DNA from: Desmodus rotundus
Lineage: Eukaryota; Chordata; Mammalia; Chiroptera; Phyllostomidae
Reading direction: 5' to 3'
Assembly (NCBI RefSeq): GCF_022682495.2
Contig: NC_071390.1
Span: 169,161,220-169,225,219, forward strand
DNA: 64,000 nucleotides
The position numbers and the translations under genes were made by a program. Below the pieces are notes generated by a model. That model was not told where the DNA came from. It searched no databases and was given only the letters and a program-made list of their open reading frames with translations. Below are positions 35,784 through 47,262 of the stretch, one piece after another. Position 1 is the stretch's first letter. Every line of letters begins with the position of its first letter.

Positions 35784-35808
35784 TGTGTGTGTGTGTGTGT
35801 GTGTGTGT
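35784..35808 (+). repeat. (TG)n microsatellite
   Basis: About 12 uninterrupted TG units. Confidence 0.95.
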
Positions 35809-36129
35809 TTTAATGCCTTGAGTATAGCACTAACTACACAACTTGAACCTGCAATAATCGATATACTCCCCTTCAGTGGGAAAATATGCTAGCATAGGAG
35901 GTCAAACCCATAAAAACCCAGCCCTTAGCAATATTGGAGCCTTACTTGGATTGCTTTCTACATGTTTCTTGCATCCTTCTCTGTTTACTTACCATCACAG
36001 CCTGGGTTGGAGGGACTTCCATTCTGTGTTGACCAAACCATTGTTACCTATTGAGTCTCTGTCTCCAGGTTGTTCCTTAAAAATTTGTCCTTCTCATATG
36101 GATTAGTCTACCTAGGGCTGCTGTTTGGC

Positions 36130-36930
36130 CAACAAGTACCGATGCAACCATGCCAGTTAGCAGATTATTGAAGTACTTCCTTACCTTTACAAGTAGCTGC
36201 TGCCACAGTGCTCTGAGCGCCTCTGCAGCCCTGCTGGCCCTTCTGTTGGGGACACCGCCCAGATGTGTTCGGTGCCTGGGGAGCAGGGGGCTCTCGGAGC
36301 CTCCCCCTCTGCGGAGGTTGTTCTCATGGTCAGTGTGTGCATCACTTCAGGGTCTTCGTGGTGTCAGCATTATCCTAGATCTACCCAACTGGAAATTGAC
36401 CTCCTACCTCCCCTGATAAACACTTCCTGTCCCTCTGTAGCCAGGCTTTCAGGTGGCTTCCCCATTTGGCATTTATTGCTTGCTCCATGTCTCTTCCTTC
36501 CTCCTCTTCCTTTTATCCAGTGACAGCAAACGTCCCTTGCCTTCTCTCCCAGTCATTGGGCATTCTCAGGCCAGGCTCATGTTAATTCATCTGCTAGAAT
36601 TTTCTCCTTCTCTCCTTCCCTCCCCAGCTCCATGGTTGTGTGTTAACACCCAGCAGAAACTTCACCTTCAAAGAATCTTAGCTAATCGCATCCTGTCTGC
36701 CCTTACCTCTCCCATCCTTGTGTCCTGTATTTATCTACCTCACTCTGCCCCTAACCCTCTGCTCATCTCTCAGTCATTACACAGAAGACAGATGGGTTTC
36801 CCACCTCCCACACTGGACTGGGGACTGTATGAGGGCAGAGCTAGTGCTGAAGTCACCAGTGATTCCAGTGCCTGGCCCCAGGTGTCTGGCCAGTTTGTCA
36901 TCTGACTCTCAAAGCACCAAATAAAATATT
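36130..36930 (-). repeat. probable L2 remnant
   Basis: A pyrimidine-rich stretch (CTCATCTCTCAGTCATTACA, CTGTATGAGGGCAGAGC, CCAGTGCCTGGCCCCAG) resembles the complement of an L2 3' region. Divergence is high; only the right end is reasonably supported. Confidence 0.4.
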
Positions 36931-37394
36931 TTTCATAGCCAAATGCTTTCTTCCAGCATCAGCACCGTAATTCAGAAATGTTAACATCACAAAATGTTAC
37001 CTGTTTTTGATGTACTTCTAAAAGATTTTAGAAATTTTTAGCATTTTCAATTTATCTGTATTGTATCCAGAAAGAAGCAGTTCTTTAAACCTTTCTTGAC
37101 TGTAATTTAGAAATTAGTTTTTCTCTACATATCTGCTATTTCCCTCATGTCAGACATTTAGGGCTTTAGCCCAAATGAAGTCCTTTTCATTTTCCAGACC
37201 AGTTTTGTACATCGTTTTGCTTTCTGCCCTTTTCTGAGCCCTCAGGACCACCCCTGTCTGGGGATGTTCCTGCTGTCCTCCCTCTGAGAGTTCTTCCTCA
37301 GAGTTCATCACTGCCTGTTAGTCCCACATTCTCCAGAGTAATTAGAGGCTGATGTGGTGGTGAGTTGAGTTATAGGGAGAGAGGCCATAGGAAG

Positions 37395-37640
37395 TAGTGA
37401 CTAAGAGTGTGGTCTTTCTGCAGCCGGACAGCCTAGATTCACATTCCGCTGCCCCAGGTAACTGCTGTGCAAACTTGGGCAAGTGCTTCACCTCTCTGTT
37501 GTCCGTTCCTCATCTGTTCCACAGGAATCATGGCATGGCGCTCAAAGGGTTATTAGGATTAAGTGAGGCTCATGTATAGACATTTACAACAGTGCCTGGT
37601 GCAGAGTAAGCATGTAATAAGTGTTAGCTCTTATTATTAC
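37395..37640 (-). repeat. MIR
   Basis: Complement-strand MIR: GACAGCCTAGATTCACATTC, CTGTGCAAACTTGGGCAAGT, CTTCACCTCTCTGTTGTCCG, TCATCTGTTCCACAGGAATC, AGGGTTATTAGGATTAAGTG and CAGTGCCTGGTGCAGAGTAA occur in MIR order. Confidence 0.8.
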
Positions 37641-37674
37641 TGTTGTTTTTTTTTAATTATTGTGGTCTCTCTCT

Positions 37675-37790
37675 TGTTAAATTGTGAATATTTGAGGGCA
37701 GGCACATGGCCCATTTCATCGTGTGTCTAGATTCTGCGCAGTGCTGACACAGAGGAATGAAACACTCCGTAAATGTTGTCGGATAAAAAT
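37675..37790 (-). repeat. L2 3'-end remnant
   Basis: TTGTGAATATTTGAGGGCAG, GTGTCTAGATTCTGCGCAGT and ACTCCGTAAATGTTGTCGGA mirror the conserved L2 terminal region. Confidence 0.6.
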
Positions 37791-38329
37791 TAACAGTCAT
37801 ACTTAATTAGCAAAGAAAGTCAGTTAAAAATTAATTCTAAAGGCAAACATAATCCCTGTTAATCTTTAGCAGTGAGATAATCAGAAGGTGGTCTGCAGTT
37901 CAAAACTGATTATACATAAGAAAATAACCAGAATATGTCATTATATCTATCTGTTTAAAATGGAGTGTGTAGATAGTCAAGAAAACATGGAGAAACTAGT
38001 GTTTTATTCTTTTAAATGAGTTGGCTTTTTGACTCTAATTTTATTATCAGAATTTTGTAGACTTACACAGATTAGGGTTTTAGGAAGATTTAATTTATTA
38101 ATCACACGGGGGTAGGACTCCAGATTGTTTTGTAAGGAATGATGTTAACATCTAGAAGTATTTGAGTTAACATCGCCTACGATACTTAACATTTTCTTCT
38201 TAGCTTAATGTCATTGCAGAGACGTATACGTGAATTTAGCAAATAAACTCATGAGAGCTCTATGATAACATTGGTATCGTGTGTGTCTACCCTTGGTCAG
38301 TTTTCAGTACTGAGATTAGTACTAGAATT

Positions 38330-38530
38330 GTAGAAGAAAAGCCATGATGGGGTTCATGATTCCCTCGGTCCTCACATGCATTTGCCAGGAAGAGCAGGAG
38401 CTGTGTTTGGCAGATGAGGCCCAGAGAGGCAAATAGAACTGGGCAGAGTGTTGGCAGCTATGAAGCGGTGACGTGGGGACCTCGTCCCGGTTCCTTGTTT
38501 CAAGTCCCATGTGCCTTTCCTCGTGGGTGG
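38330..38530 (+). repeat. MIR-like remnant
   Basis: GGCAGATGAGGCCCAGAGAG and GGCAAATAGAACTGGGCAGA followed by CCGGTTCCTTGTTTCAAGTC fit a diverged MIR core. Confidence 0.45.
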
Positions 38531-39636
38531 CATGTGAGCTTTCAGGAATAAATATTAGATGCCAAAAACATGTACTTCCCGGAGGATTTCCAGAGAAGTC
38601 TTCCTCGTTTATTAGCTATACTTCATGTATTTCGGTCTGTTTCCATTGCTGTAATCCATACTCTAAAAACAAACATATGTTTAAATGAAATTATAAACTG
38701 TGGTCCTTCCCTTCAGGCCAAGTGCAAAAGGTATAATCATGATAAATGTAAAAAAATTAAATGAGCTTTTCTCAGTGATTTTTTAAAATTAGATTTTAAC
38801 CTTTTCATAATAAATGACCCACACTTCTTTCAAAAAATTAAATATAGACGTATCACATTCTTACTGCGTACTCGAAACATTATCGATACAACTGAAGTTT
38901 GCTTCTCCGGCACCCCTGGGCTACCTTCCCTGCATCAGAGGAACCTGTAATTATTATTTAGTAGTATTCTTTATTGCACTCAGAAGAGTGGTGTGGAACC
39001 AGAGGTACAAACAGCCTTGAAGGGAGCTCTCATTTCTCAGTGTGCTGTCTGTACACCTGGGTTTTTTTAAAAGTGTTGTTCTTTGGTTGGTTTTACAAGT
39101 TTAAACTTGCGAAGCAAAAGTCTTTGGACTTCTGGAAATTATAGATATCACTTCCCTTTTCAGCTGTCTTTTAGGAAATACTACTATGATCTGTTAAAAT
39201 GTGATTAATCCTAAGTGATACTTCTTGACTCATTCTGTATTCAAGAATTCGGAAACACTGAAGTTTTAGTAGATACCTAGTGTGTCACGCTTTGTCAGTT
39301 TTTTCCCCTTTCGTTGGTCTTGTTGGTGTTTTCCCTATTTTGAATGCCTCATTATACACAAAATAAATCTGTACACTTAATAGAAATCTAGTGTATTAGC
39401 AAATGAGTCTATAGTACCCCTTTTCCCCACCAGACTGTATTCGTGAGAAGAGTAGAAACCTCTTTATGCATTTTCTCAGGTGAGACATTTCTGATATTTT
39501 CTGGGCGTCTTCAAACTGTCAGCATTCAGATTTCCAGAATGCTTGCATTCAGCTGCTGGCTTCCAGCATTGTTCTAAGCCTAGCGGTCAGAGACTAATTC
39601 TGAAAATTATTCAGTTGCTTAAGTAGAACCTCTTTT

Positions 39637-39797
39637 TTCTTAAAGATTTTATGTATTTATTTTTAGAGAGAGGGGAAGGAAAAGAGAAGGAAAGGGAGAG
39701 AAAACATCAATGTGTGGTTGCCTCTCGTGAACCCCTTACTGGGGACCTGGCCTGCAACTCAGGCATGTGCCCTGACTGGGAATCGAACCAGCAACCC
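39637..39797 (-). mobile_element. VES SINE lacking its head
   Basis: Minus-strand SINE with tail complement TTAAAGATTTTATGTATTTA, GGGGACCTGGCCTGCAACTC and B-box complement TGGGAATCGAACCAGC. It stops after GCAACCC, so about 45-50 bp of head including the A box is absent. A perfect 17-bp target duplication, TAAGTAGAACCTCTTTT, flanks it (39620-39636, 39798-39814), showing it inserted in this shortened form. Confidence 0.92.
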
Positions 39798-40112
39798 TAA
39801 GTAGAACCTCTTTTAAAACAATAAACATGTCACACAGACTTACTAATTTTATAAACAGTGGTCTACCTTTATCAAATATGACTACCAGGGAGTATTAGTA
39901 GCATGAGGAAGGGGGCTAGAAAAATAAGTGAGATTATCGAGTCAGAGGAGCGGTGAGCCATACTGTGATACTGCAAATATTAGTTTTGCTAGAGATATGT
40001 ACAGAATGTCACATGAGTCCAGAAGAGGAAGCAACTAACTCTTAAAGCAGTATACTGAGGACTGCTAAAATTAATCATCCAAAAAATAAAAAAATAAAAA
40101 GCCATATTTAAA

Positions 40113-40149
40113 AAGGACTTTGTAAAGTCCTTCTGTTGGCTGCCAACAG
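40113..40149. repeat. two abutting short palindromes
   Basis: AAGGACTTT-GT-AAAGTCCTT (40113-40132) is followed at once by CTGTTGG-CTG-CCAACAG (40133-40149). Arms are 9 and 7 bp and perfect. Confidence 0.9.
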
Positions 40150-41324
40150 CCTCTCTTATCCTGACCTGTCCTTTTACCTTGCCAACAGACGGATCTTGGT
40201 AAACATCAAATCTGCCTAGTCTGGGTTTGCCAGAAGAACAGTAGAGCATTTCACCCAAGGACACTGGCACGCACAGTAGTTACAGTGGCATAAAAACGAG
40301 AGAATGCTCAAAAACAGAGAAATCCGGTGTGGCTGGATTATAGGCTGTGGCATGGGGAGTGTTAAAAGCTGAATTTGAGACAGATTTTTATCCAAATGAT
40401 GTGGTGTCCTTAGGACATGGGGGCAGTAGTCTCTAATCGTTTGAGAAACAAGGTGTCATTTAAAACTGAGTAACATGATCCCATTTATTTCCCAAGATGA
40501 AATTCCCCTGGCAGTGTGAGCATTGGATTGGAGAGAGAGAGGTTGGCTTGTGCCAATGGAAAGACTGTGATAAATTCTTAAAATAGAGAATTTTGTTTTA
40601 GATAGTTAATTATTTGCCTCCTGGGTTTATAGATTTATTTTTTATTGAATATTGAATAATTTATAATGTTAAAATTCCTAATAAAGGAGTCTGAAAACCA
40701 TTCAGTAATCAGCCAGCGTCTTCTGGTGTTCCTATTTGTTACTGTGTTTTTCTAAACGTAATGTGTTTCTTAGTCTCAGAGAAACTTCTAAAAGAAGAAT
40801 TTGCTGAATCCAAGCTTCTGTTATGTTTGCATAATTTCTTCTTTGGCTGCTTGACAGTTTGAATCCATCATAAATCAACTTAAAGTTCCATAAGCCCAAA
40901 TTAATTATACTCACATTTGTGATATGCTACATTTGTACTTATTTACCAAATTTTGTCATCGTAAAATTGACATAAAGAGTGATCAGAGATTCCTGATCTG
41001 TTTAATGCTATCTACTTCAGCAGTGTATGCTATCATGGGAAAATTCACTCTGGTTCGAAGTTATTTTTTTATTTACTTCTTTAACTTTGAAATAGAGTTG
41101 CATTTCTCTTTATTTTATACTTTGCTTCTTTGCTTTTATGTGGTGTTCAGTCATTTCACTGAACTGATAAATAGTTTTAGCTATTAAGTTTTATGTATAC
41201 ATTTTAAAAAGTATTCACCATATAATTAGAAAACATTTGTAATTGTCTGAAATACCCTTTCTGGTTTCCACATACTCAGACTAATACGGCAACCTTTTTT
41301 TTGTTGTTTATTACATGTTTTCAG

Positions 41325-41538
41325 AATACTATAGTAGAAGCATCTATTCAGCTTCCACCATCCCTGTTCTCACCAAAGCAGAAAAGAGAAGTCAGACCAG
41401 CTGAGGACTCTCTCTACAAGCTCCAGCTCATCGCCTTCCGCAATGGAAAGCTGTTTCCAGCCACGGGGAACTCCACAAATTTGGCCGATGATGGAAAACG
41501 GCGTACGGTGGTCACCCCCGTGATTCTCACCAAAATAG
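41325..41538 (+). CDS. ADGRA3: ADGRA3 exon: GAIN subdomain B, with a dibasic stretch
   Basis: A 214-base exon after acceptor TACATGTTTTCAG. It encodes NTIVEASIQLPPSLFSPKQK, then REVRPAEDSLYKLQLIAFRN, GKLFPATGNSTNLADDGKRR and TVVTPVILTKI. The LQLIAFRNGKLFP strands and the VVTPVILTKI strand are typical GAIN-B beta strands; NST is a sequon. SPKQKR/EV fits the K/R-x-K/R-R pattern of proprotein convertases. The donor GTTTGC is poor, and the 170-bp intron after it stays open in this frame (see findings). Confidence 0.95.
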
Positions 41539-41708
41539 GTTTGCATGTGGCATGTGTTATCTGTGTTCACCGTTCCTTAAACTGCCTGCCCTTGTTTCTT
41601 GCGTTAACGGGCCACTACTACAGAAGAAGGAGACTGCACATTCCTGTAGGGTGGCATCCAAGTGCTCATAGTTTGTTTCAGACGTCCTTTTATTCCCCTT
41701 TTCTCCAG
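41539..41708 (+). other. 170-bp intron with an open frame
   Basis: The shortest intron of the window, between the last two GAIN exons. It starts GTTTGC and ends TTCTCCAG. It has no stop in the reading frame of the upstream exon, but its length (56 codons plus 2 bases) shifts the downstream frame; a TGA follows at 41715-41717. Confidence 0.85.
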
Positions 41709-41917
41709 AGGGTGTGAATGTGGACAGCCACCGCATCCCCGTTAATGTGACGCTGCGGCGGATCGCCCATGGAGCCGATGCCGTGGCCGCCCAGTGGGAC
41801 TTCGACTTGCTGAACGGACAAGGAGGCTGGAAGTCGGATGGGTGCCACATACTCTACTCGGACGAGAATATCACTACCATTCAGTGCTACTCCCTCAGTA
41901 ACTATGCGGTGCTAATG
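41709..41917 (+). CDS. ADGRA3: ADGRA3 exon: end of GAIN domain and degenerate GPS
   Basis: A 209-base exon after acceptor TTTTCTCCAG; donor GTGGGC, phase 0. It encodes GVNVDSHRIPVNVTLRRIAH, then GADAVAAQWDFDLLNGQGGW, KSDGCHILYSDENITTIQC and YSLSNYAVLM. The GPS framework is present: QWDF, GGWKSDGC, TIQC and NYAVLM. The cleavage triad normally reading HLT or HLS is SLS here, so the base-providing histidine is a serine. Efficient autoproteolysis is therefore not expected; this agrees with ADGRA3 as I remember it. NVT and NIT are sequons. The tethered-agonist-like segment would start at SNYAVLM. Confidence 0.96.
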
Positions 41918-44814
41918 GTGGGCAGTTGTTCTCTTCATTCATAAATACAAAGTCGTCTCAGTTTTTACTATGCCTAGTTAAACTCAGGTGAAGAGTAAAA
42001 AAAAAAATACTTTTAACAGATTACTTCCCTTAAGTAAGAGGTGATTTTTGTTGTACTTCTGACTATAAAGCGAACTTGAGTTCTGACCAAGTGAAATGAT
42101 GGGATTGAATTTGGAATAGGAATTGTCAGTAAACTCTGTAAGTGAATCAGTTCACCGAGACTTTGACCTTCAGATTTGGGGACGTCTTGGGTCTACACAG
42201 TCCAGCTCTCAACCCAGGAAGTGACTCATTTGCCCAAAGACAAATAGTGAACAGTGATTTTTCGTTAGTGTCCTTTCAAATTAAGAGTACTGGTGGTAAT
42301 TTCAGTTTAGTCACTGCAAGCCACGGTGTTGACACAAATCATGTGTTTTCCATTTTAACGCTAACCAAGCAATGTTTTCTGTTATTTATCATTATTAATA
42401 TTTGGTAAAGTAACCAGTGATTAATGTATAGGGACAGCTCTTTTCATGAATCAATTATTTCTGTGAACCCACTCCCTAAGTCAATAATTGTGAAATCAGC
42501 CATGCTGATTTTTATTTTATTTTGCAGTTGCGGTAAGACACTAACATCCTGGAGTATGTACATGTATTTAGGGTACAGTGGAAGGAATCACTAATGAACC
42601 TGAAAGACAGTTCTCAGAAATGGCTCGAGGCTAGCCTGGGAGTGAGGACGCCTACGTTTCATTTCCGCCTTCAGCTCCGAATCTGTGATGTAGACACTAT
42701 TTCATGAAAGCCCTGACTGGGCTTGAAATCTGATACATTTTGCTTTTTGTGATTTATCCTCTTCTTGAAAAAAATTAAAGAGCCTTTACCACTAGAAATG
42801 ATCTTAAAACAAGCATGAATTAGATTTCCTCAACTTTGCTCCTCAATTTTCATATACCTTACCTGGCATACCTGACCAACAGGAAGAGTAAATAGGTAAT
42901 TTGGCAGGTGTAAGGCTTGTCTTTTCAACGACATCCATTCACATGTGCTCTTCATCCCAGGGGACAGTGGGCACAGCCATGCTGCTGAGACTCAGCTGTG
43001 TTTATAGAAGTCGTTTATCAATTTGGGCTTAACGTTTGCAGGGATAATTGAGGAATCTCCTCACAAATAGGAGATGTTTGATTTCAGTTAAGTATGAGTC
43101 TGGTTTCTGTAAGTTCACATTTTATTAATTTGTAGGAAACTTTTCAATTAAAGCATGAAGCATTCATGAAAATATGAAGCATTTTCTATTTCAGTTTAAA
43201 AGTATTTTCTCGTTCAGGTTTTTGTTATAAAATAACCAGAAACTACGAAGTACTGAAGAAGAAATAATATCTCTCTACAGCATTGTCTGAAATTTATATA
43301 ATAGTTAACTAGAAGTTGGGAAAATAAGTGAAACACACATAAAAAAGGCATTTTATAAGCTTCACTGGTAATGACATGATACTATACCGTGTGAAACTTT
43401 TATTTTTATTTCATCGAATACCAGTTTAAAGCATCTATTTTTGAACTTCCTAGCTGTTCTTCTAAACTATTTAAATTAGTATAATCCCTTTCCAGAAGAA
43501 ATAAGCTATTCTTTTATCTTTCATACTTTAATCTTTTAAAAAATGCAGTATACAATTCTTATAAGCTAAAAGATAGTACTAAGATGTTTTTCATTTATTT
43601 TCAAACTCTTCTTTTTGCCTTTCTTAAATATAACTGTGCCACCTAGAGGCAGCAATGTGAAATGTACCTAAAATTGTTGACAAATGTCTAATAAAATTTA
43701 CTATGTGGGATTTTTAGAGTTGCTAATTAAACATTAAAGGCAGTTAAATGAAATCATACGTACTCTCAAATAATGTCTAAAATTCAAGAAATGTCTTTTA
43801 AAAATTGGAAATCAACATCTTTTTCCCTTACCTGACACTATTTTGAGTAATAGCTAAAAACCCAAATCTTAATATATGGTTTTATATAGTAAGTCTTGAA
43901 TATCTGTGGGTTTTTTTTCAGATAGCACATAAATCTTTTCTTGGTATGGTTTTCAAGAATTTTGTATTAAAAATCAAGACAAAAAGAATATACTTGTTTG
44001 TAAATCTCAAACAGATACCACAGTTTGGTTCCGTAGACAGGCTGTCATAGTGTGTTATGTGCTGAGGTGCCTGTGAGAGCCATAGACAAAATGTAAAATT
44101 AAGCAGAAATTGGGTCTGTTTGAATCGGATGATCAGAGGTAGCCAGTTTCTTCGGGAAGAATTCTAGGAGCTGGGCCAGTAAGCAAAGAAGAAACATAAA
44201 TAGCAAGAAGGTAATGATTAGGGTCAAACCTTTTATGTGGTGCTTAATACTTTAATGGTAGTGGTAGTGAAGGTAAGATAATCTCCATACTTTGGCTCCC
44301 ATTTGTTACTGTATTCACCTAGAAATACATAAAACTAGAGAGTGCTCATTTGTCTTTCCATCTCTCTAAGGTTGCTTTTAATTATTGTTCATAGAAAACT
44401 TGCTGAATGGAGGCAAACTTTGGTTCCATTTGTTCTTTCATTGAACATGAGTTCTAATCATGTTTCTGTTAAATAGGTACTGCATTCAGATGGAGCCAAC
44501 GTTTTAATTATTTCTACACAGTAATGTATAGGGAAGACTTAACTCCCACCTCTCTCGCCCGTCACATTCTTTACAAAGTAGGTAGCCACTAATACTAGTT
44601 TCTTGACTCTTGTTGGAGAGAGTTTCAGGTTTAGTGAAACAAAATGAATACATTTCCTTCCATTTTTACAGGAAGGTTGCATGCTACAAACATTGCTGCG
44701 AACCGTGCTTTTTTTTTTTAAATAAAACTATGTTTTATGATAATGATGGTTCCATGGACTGGATTTTTGATGATGAGACCTTATGATGACTTGGTAGTAG
44801 AGATGGCAGGGGCG

Positions 44815-45010
44815 AATTTTCACTCAGCACATGTGCTAGGCACTCTTCTGAAGTATGTATATGCATTAAATTATTTGGTCATCATAACAATCTGTAGTAA
44901 CTCTTACCATTCCCCCTCCCAACCCCGTCTATGGATGGAGAAACTGAGGCATAGAGAGCGTAAGCACCATGCCCTCGTTTACAAATTTAGTTAGCGTTGG
45001 AATTGAGATT
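44815..45010 (+). repeat. MIR
   Basis: TCACTCAGCACATGTGCTAG, GCATTAAATTATTTGGTCAT, CATAACAATCTGTAG, GGATGGAGAAACTGAGGCAT and AGAGAGCGTAAGCACCATGC are MIR landmarks in order. Confidence 0.8.
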
Positions 45011-45544
45011 TGACTGCAAGTTTCAGAAATCTGTGTTCTTAATCTCTTTGCTAAATCTCCTTTCTAAAATCTTCCCACATCAGTATAAAAGAGCTTCCTC
45101 ATTTGCATTCACCTTTGAATATTATTTTATATCCCTCCCATACTTTATTGACACACTCCTCTATTTGGTTTGTTTCCAGTAATTTGCTTATACTGTATTA
45201 TTTTGCACATTTAATAGGAAATCTGCAAGATAAATTCCTGAGTGGAATTGGTAGTCACAAAGGATCAACCAAGACTTTTTCTTTTTTCTTTTTTGTTAAA
45301 TTGAGAGAGTGAGCAAAGTGCACAGATCGTAAATGTATGTCTTGCTGCTGTGTTTCCATTGAAAACACATTTCGCCACCATCAGAATTGAGGTTGTTACT
45401 TTGAGCCCTTGGCAGCTCCCCCATGTTTCATTTTTGGTTAGTTCCCATCATCACATCAGGACATATGCACCCTTCTATGCCAGGCACAAACGACGAGCTT
45501 GCTTACATCATTAGAATCACCCCAATGTGCTTTTTTGTGTCCGG

Positions 45545-46045
45545 TGTCTTTCCCATTACTTAGGTCTGGGAGATGTATCGTTTTTGCATGTAGCAGCGTT
45601 CCTACCTAGTCATCCGTTGTATGAAAACACCCAGACTTGAGCGTTCTGTTGTGGGTGGACATTCGGGTTGGTGCTAGGTTCAAGCTCTCAAGAAAACGCT
45701 GCTATTATTCATGGACATATTTTTCGATGGGATAAAATTGTTGGATTGTGGGTGATCCCTATCTTTAGCTTTAGTAGATAATACCTTACAGTTGACCAAA
45801 GTGGCCATATTGGTTTTATGGTCTGACCTATAATGAGAGTTTTAGTTGCTTCATATCCTTGCCAGTGGTTGGTATTCTAAGTCTTTAATTTTAGTCTTTG
45901 GTGCTGGTATTATGATAAATCGTTGTGGTTTTGATTTGCCTTCCTCTGGTGACTAATGATGCTGAGTACCTCTTCAGTTTCTTGTTGTCAGTTTGGGTAT
46001 CCATTTTCTGTGACATTCTTGCTCAAGTTTTAACCTTTTAAAAAT
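45545..46045 (-). mobile_element. old L1 ORF2/3' fragment
   Basis: Complement of an ancient L1: CATCCGTTGTATGAAAACAC, GTGGACATTCGGGTTGGTGC, CAAAGTGGCCATATTGG, TATCCTTGCCAGTGGTTGGT and CTCTGGTGACTAATGATGCT follow L1 ORF2 antisense order. Strongly diverged. Confidence 0.7.
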
Positions 46046-46049
46046 TATC

Positions 46050-46560
46050 TTTGATGTTTTTTCTTTCTTTTGACATACAGCCCTGTATGAGTTGAAGGTG
46101 TATAGAATAGTTACTTGACTTACATATATGGTGAAATGATAACCACAGTAAGTTTACTGAATACCCATTATTTCTTGTGGATTTAAAGAAAGAAAACGTT
46201 TTTGCTTGTGATGAGAATTTTTAGGATTTACTCTCATCAACTTCCAAACATACTGTATGTAGCAGTGTCAACTCTATTCATCATGTTGTGCTTTACGTCC
46301 CTGGTACTTACTCACTTTATAAGCGGAAGTTTATGCCTTTCGACCACCTTTATCCAGTTCCCCCACCCTCCCAATCCTCTGCCTCTGGTCTCATTTTCTG
46401 TGAGGGTTGTTTTGTTTTGTTAAGATTTCACATATAAGTCTTTGCCTATTTCAGTTTGGTTGTCTACTGTTTACTTACTGACTTACAGAGATTCTTGCTA
46501 TGAATTGTGAACAGGAGCTTTTTGTTGGATTTTTGTGTTGCAAATATCTCCTCCCAGTCC
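46050..46560 (-). mobile_element. old L1 3'-UTR fragment
   Basis: Complement of an L1MA/MB-like 3' UTR: TTGACATACAGCCCTGTATG, TGATAACCACAGTAAGTTTA, CTTGTGATGAGAATTTTTAG, CCTTTCGACCACCTTTATCC, then a piece of ORF2 with TTTGTTGGATTTTTGTGTTG and CAAATATCTCCTCCCAGTCC. It abuts the fragment at 45545-46045. Confidence 0.65.
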
Positions 46561-46564
46561 CTAT

Positions 46565-46900
46565 CTGTCTTAATCCATTCAGGCTGCTGTAACAGAATTC
46601 CACGGACTAGGGAGTTTGTGAACCCCAGAAATTTATTTCTCAAAGCCCTGGAGGCTGGAAGTCCAAGATGAAGGTTCAGTGTCTGATGAGAGCCCACCTT
46701 TTCTCCTCACATGTTGGAAGGGACCAGGGGCTCTTTGGGGTCTCTTTTGTAAGGGCAGCAATCCCATTTGGGAGGACTCCCTTCTCCTGAACGAGTCACC
46801 TCCCAGAGGCCCCGCCCCCTATACATCACATTGGCGAATAGATTTCAACATATATGAATGGGAGGGGCACAAACATTTAGCCTGTAGAAATGCCTTTATC
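46565..46900. repeat. ancient interspersed repeat, family not named
   Basis: CATTCAGGCTGCTGTAACAG, AGAAATTTATTTCTCAAAGC, CCTGGAGGCTGGAAGTCCAA, CTCACATGTTGGAAGGGACC, CACCTCCCAGAGGCCCCGCC and TTTCAACATATATGAATGGG form a widely known mammalian repeat consensus. I do not recall its family name with certainty. Confidence 0.7.
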
Positions 46901-47214
46901 CTTTTTCTCTTAATTTTTTGCATGGACAGAGTTTCTTAATTTTCCTGAAGTTTTCTTTTTTAATAGTGAGTGCTTTTTATGTTCTGTTTGAAAGTTGTAT
47001 CTTTCACACTCAGGGCCCTGAGTGGACTGGAAGTGACTTGGTGTACAGTGTGATGTGGGGGGAGCTCAGTCTTTATTCTTGTGTCTTAGGGGAACTATAA
47101 AAAGCAACACAGAAGTCACAGTCTTCTTTGTATTTCTGATTTCAGATCTATTTTTACATTTTAATTTATTGGTAAGCTCTTTTCGTGATTCTTTATGTTC
47201 TGACAGAGAGTACC

Positions 47215-47217
<3 letters not shown>

Positions 47218-47259
<42 letters not shown>
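47218..47259. repeat. (TA)n microsatellite
   Basis: About 21 uninterrupted TA units; self-complementary and likely variable in length. Confidence 0.95.

Positions 47260-47262
<3 letters not shown>

Larger units (their letters stand above)
34230..41324 (+). other. 7.1-kb intron within the GAIN domain
   Basis: Contains a (TG)n (35784-35808), an L2-like segment (about 36130-36930), a MIR (37395-37640), an L2 3' end (37675-37790), a MIR remnant (38330-38530), a truncated VES SINE (39637-39797) and two adjacent small palindromes (40113-40149). From 34230 to 35780, 38540 to 39600 and 40150 to 41320 I see nothing I can name. Confidence 0.7.

Noticed and set aside
36150..36905. Cluster of plus-strand frames rich in leucine, serine and proline
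   Set aside because: They lie in a pyrimidine-rich segment resembling a diverged L2 complement; the composition explains the open frames.
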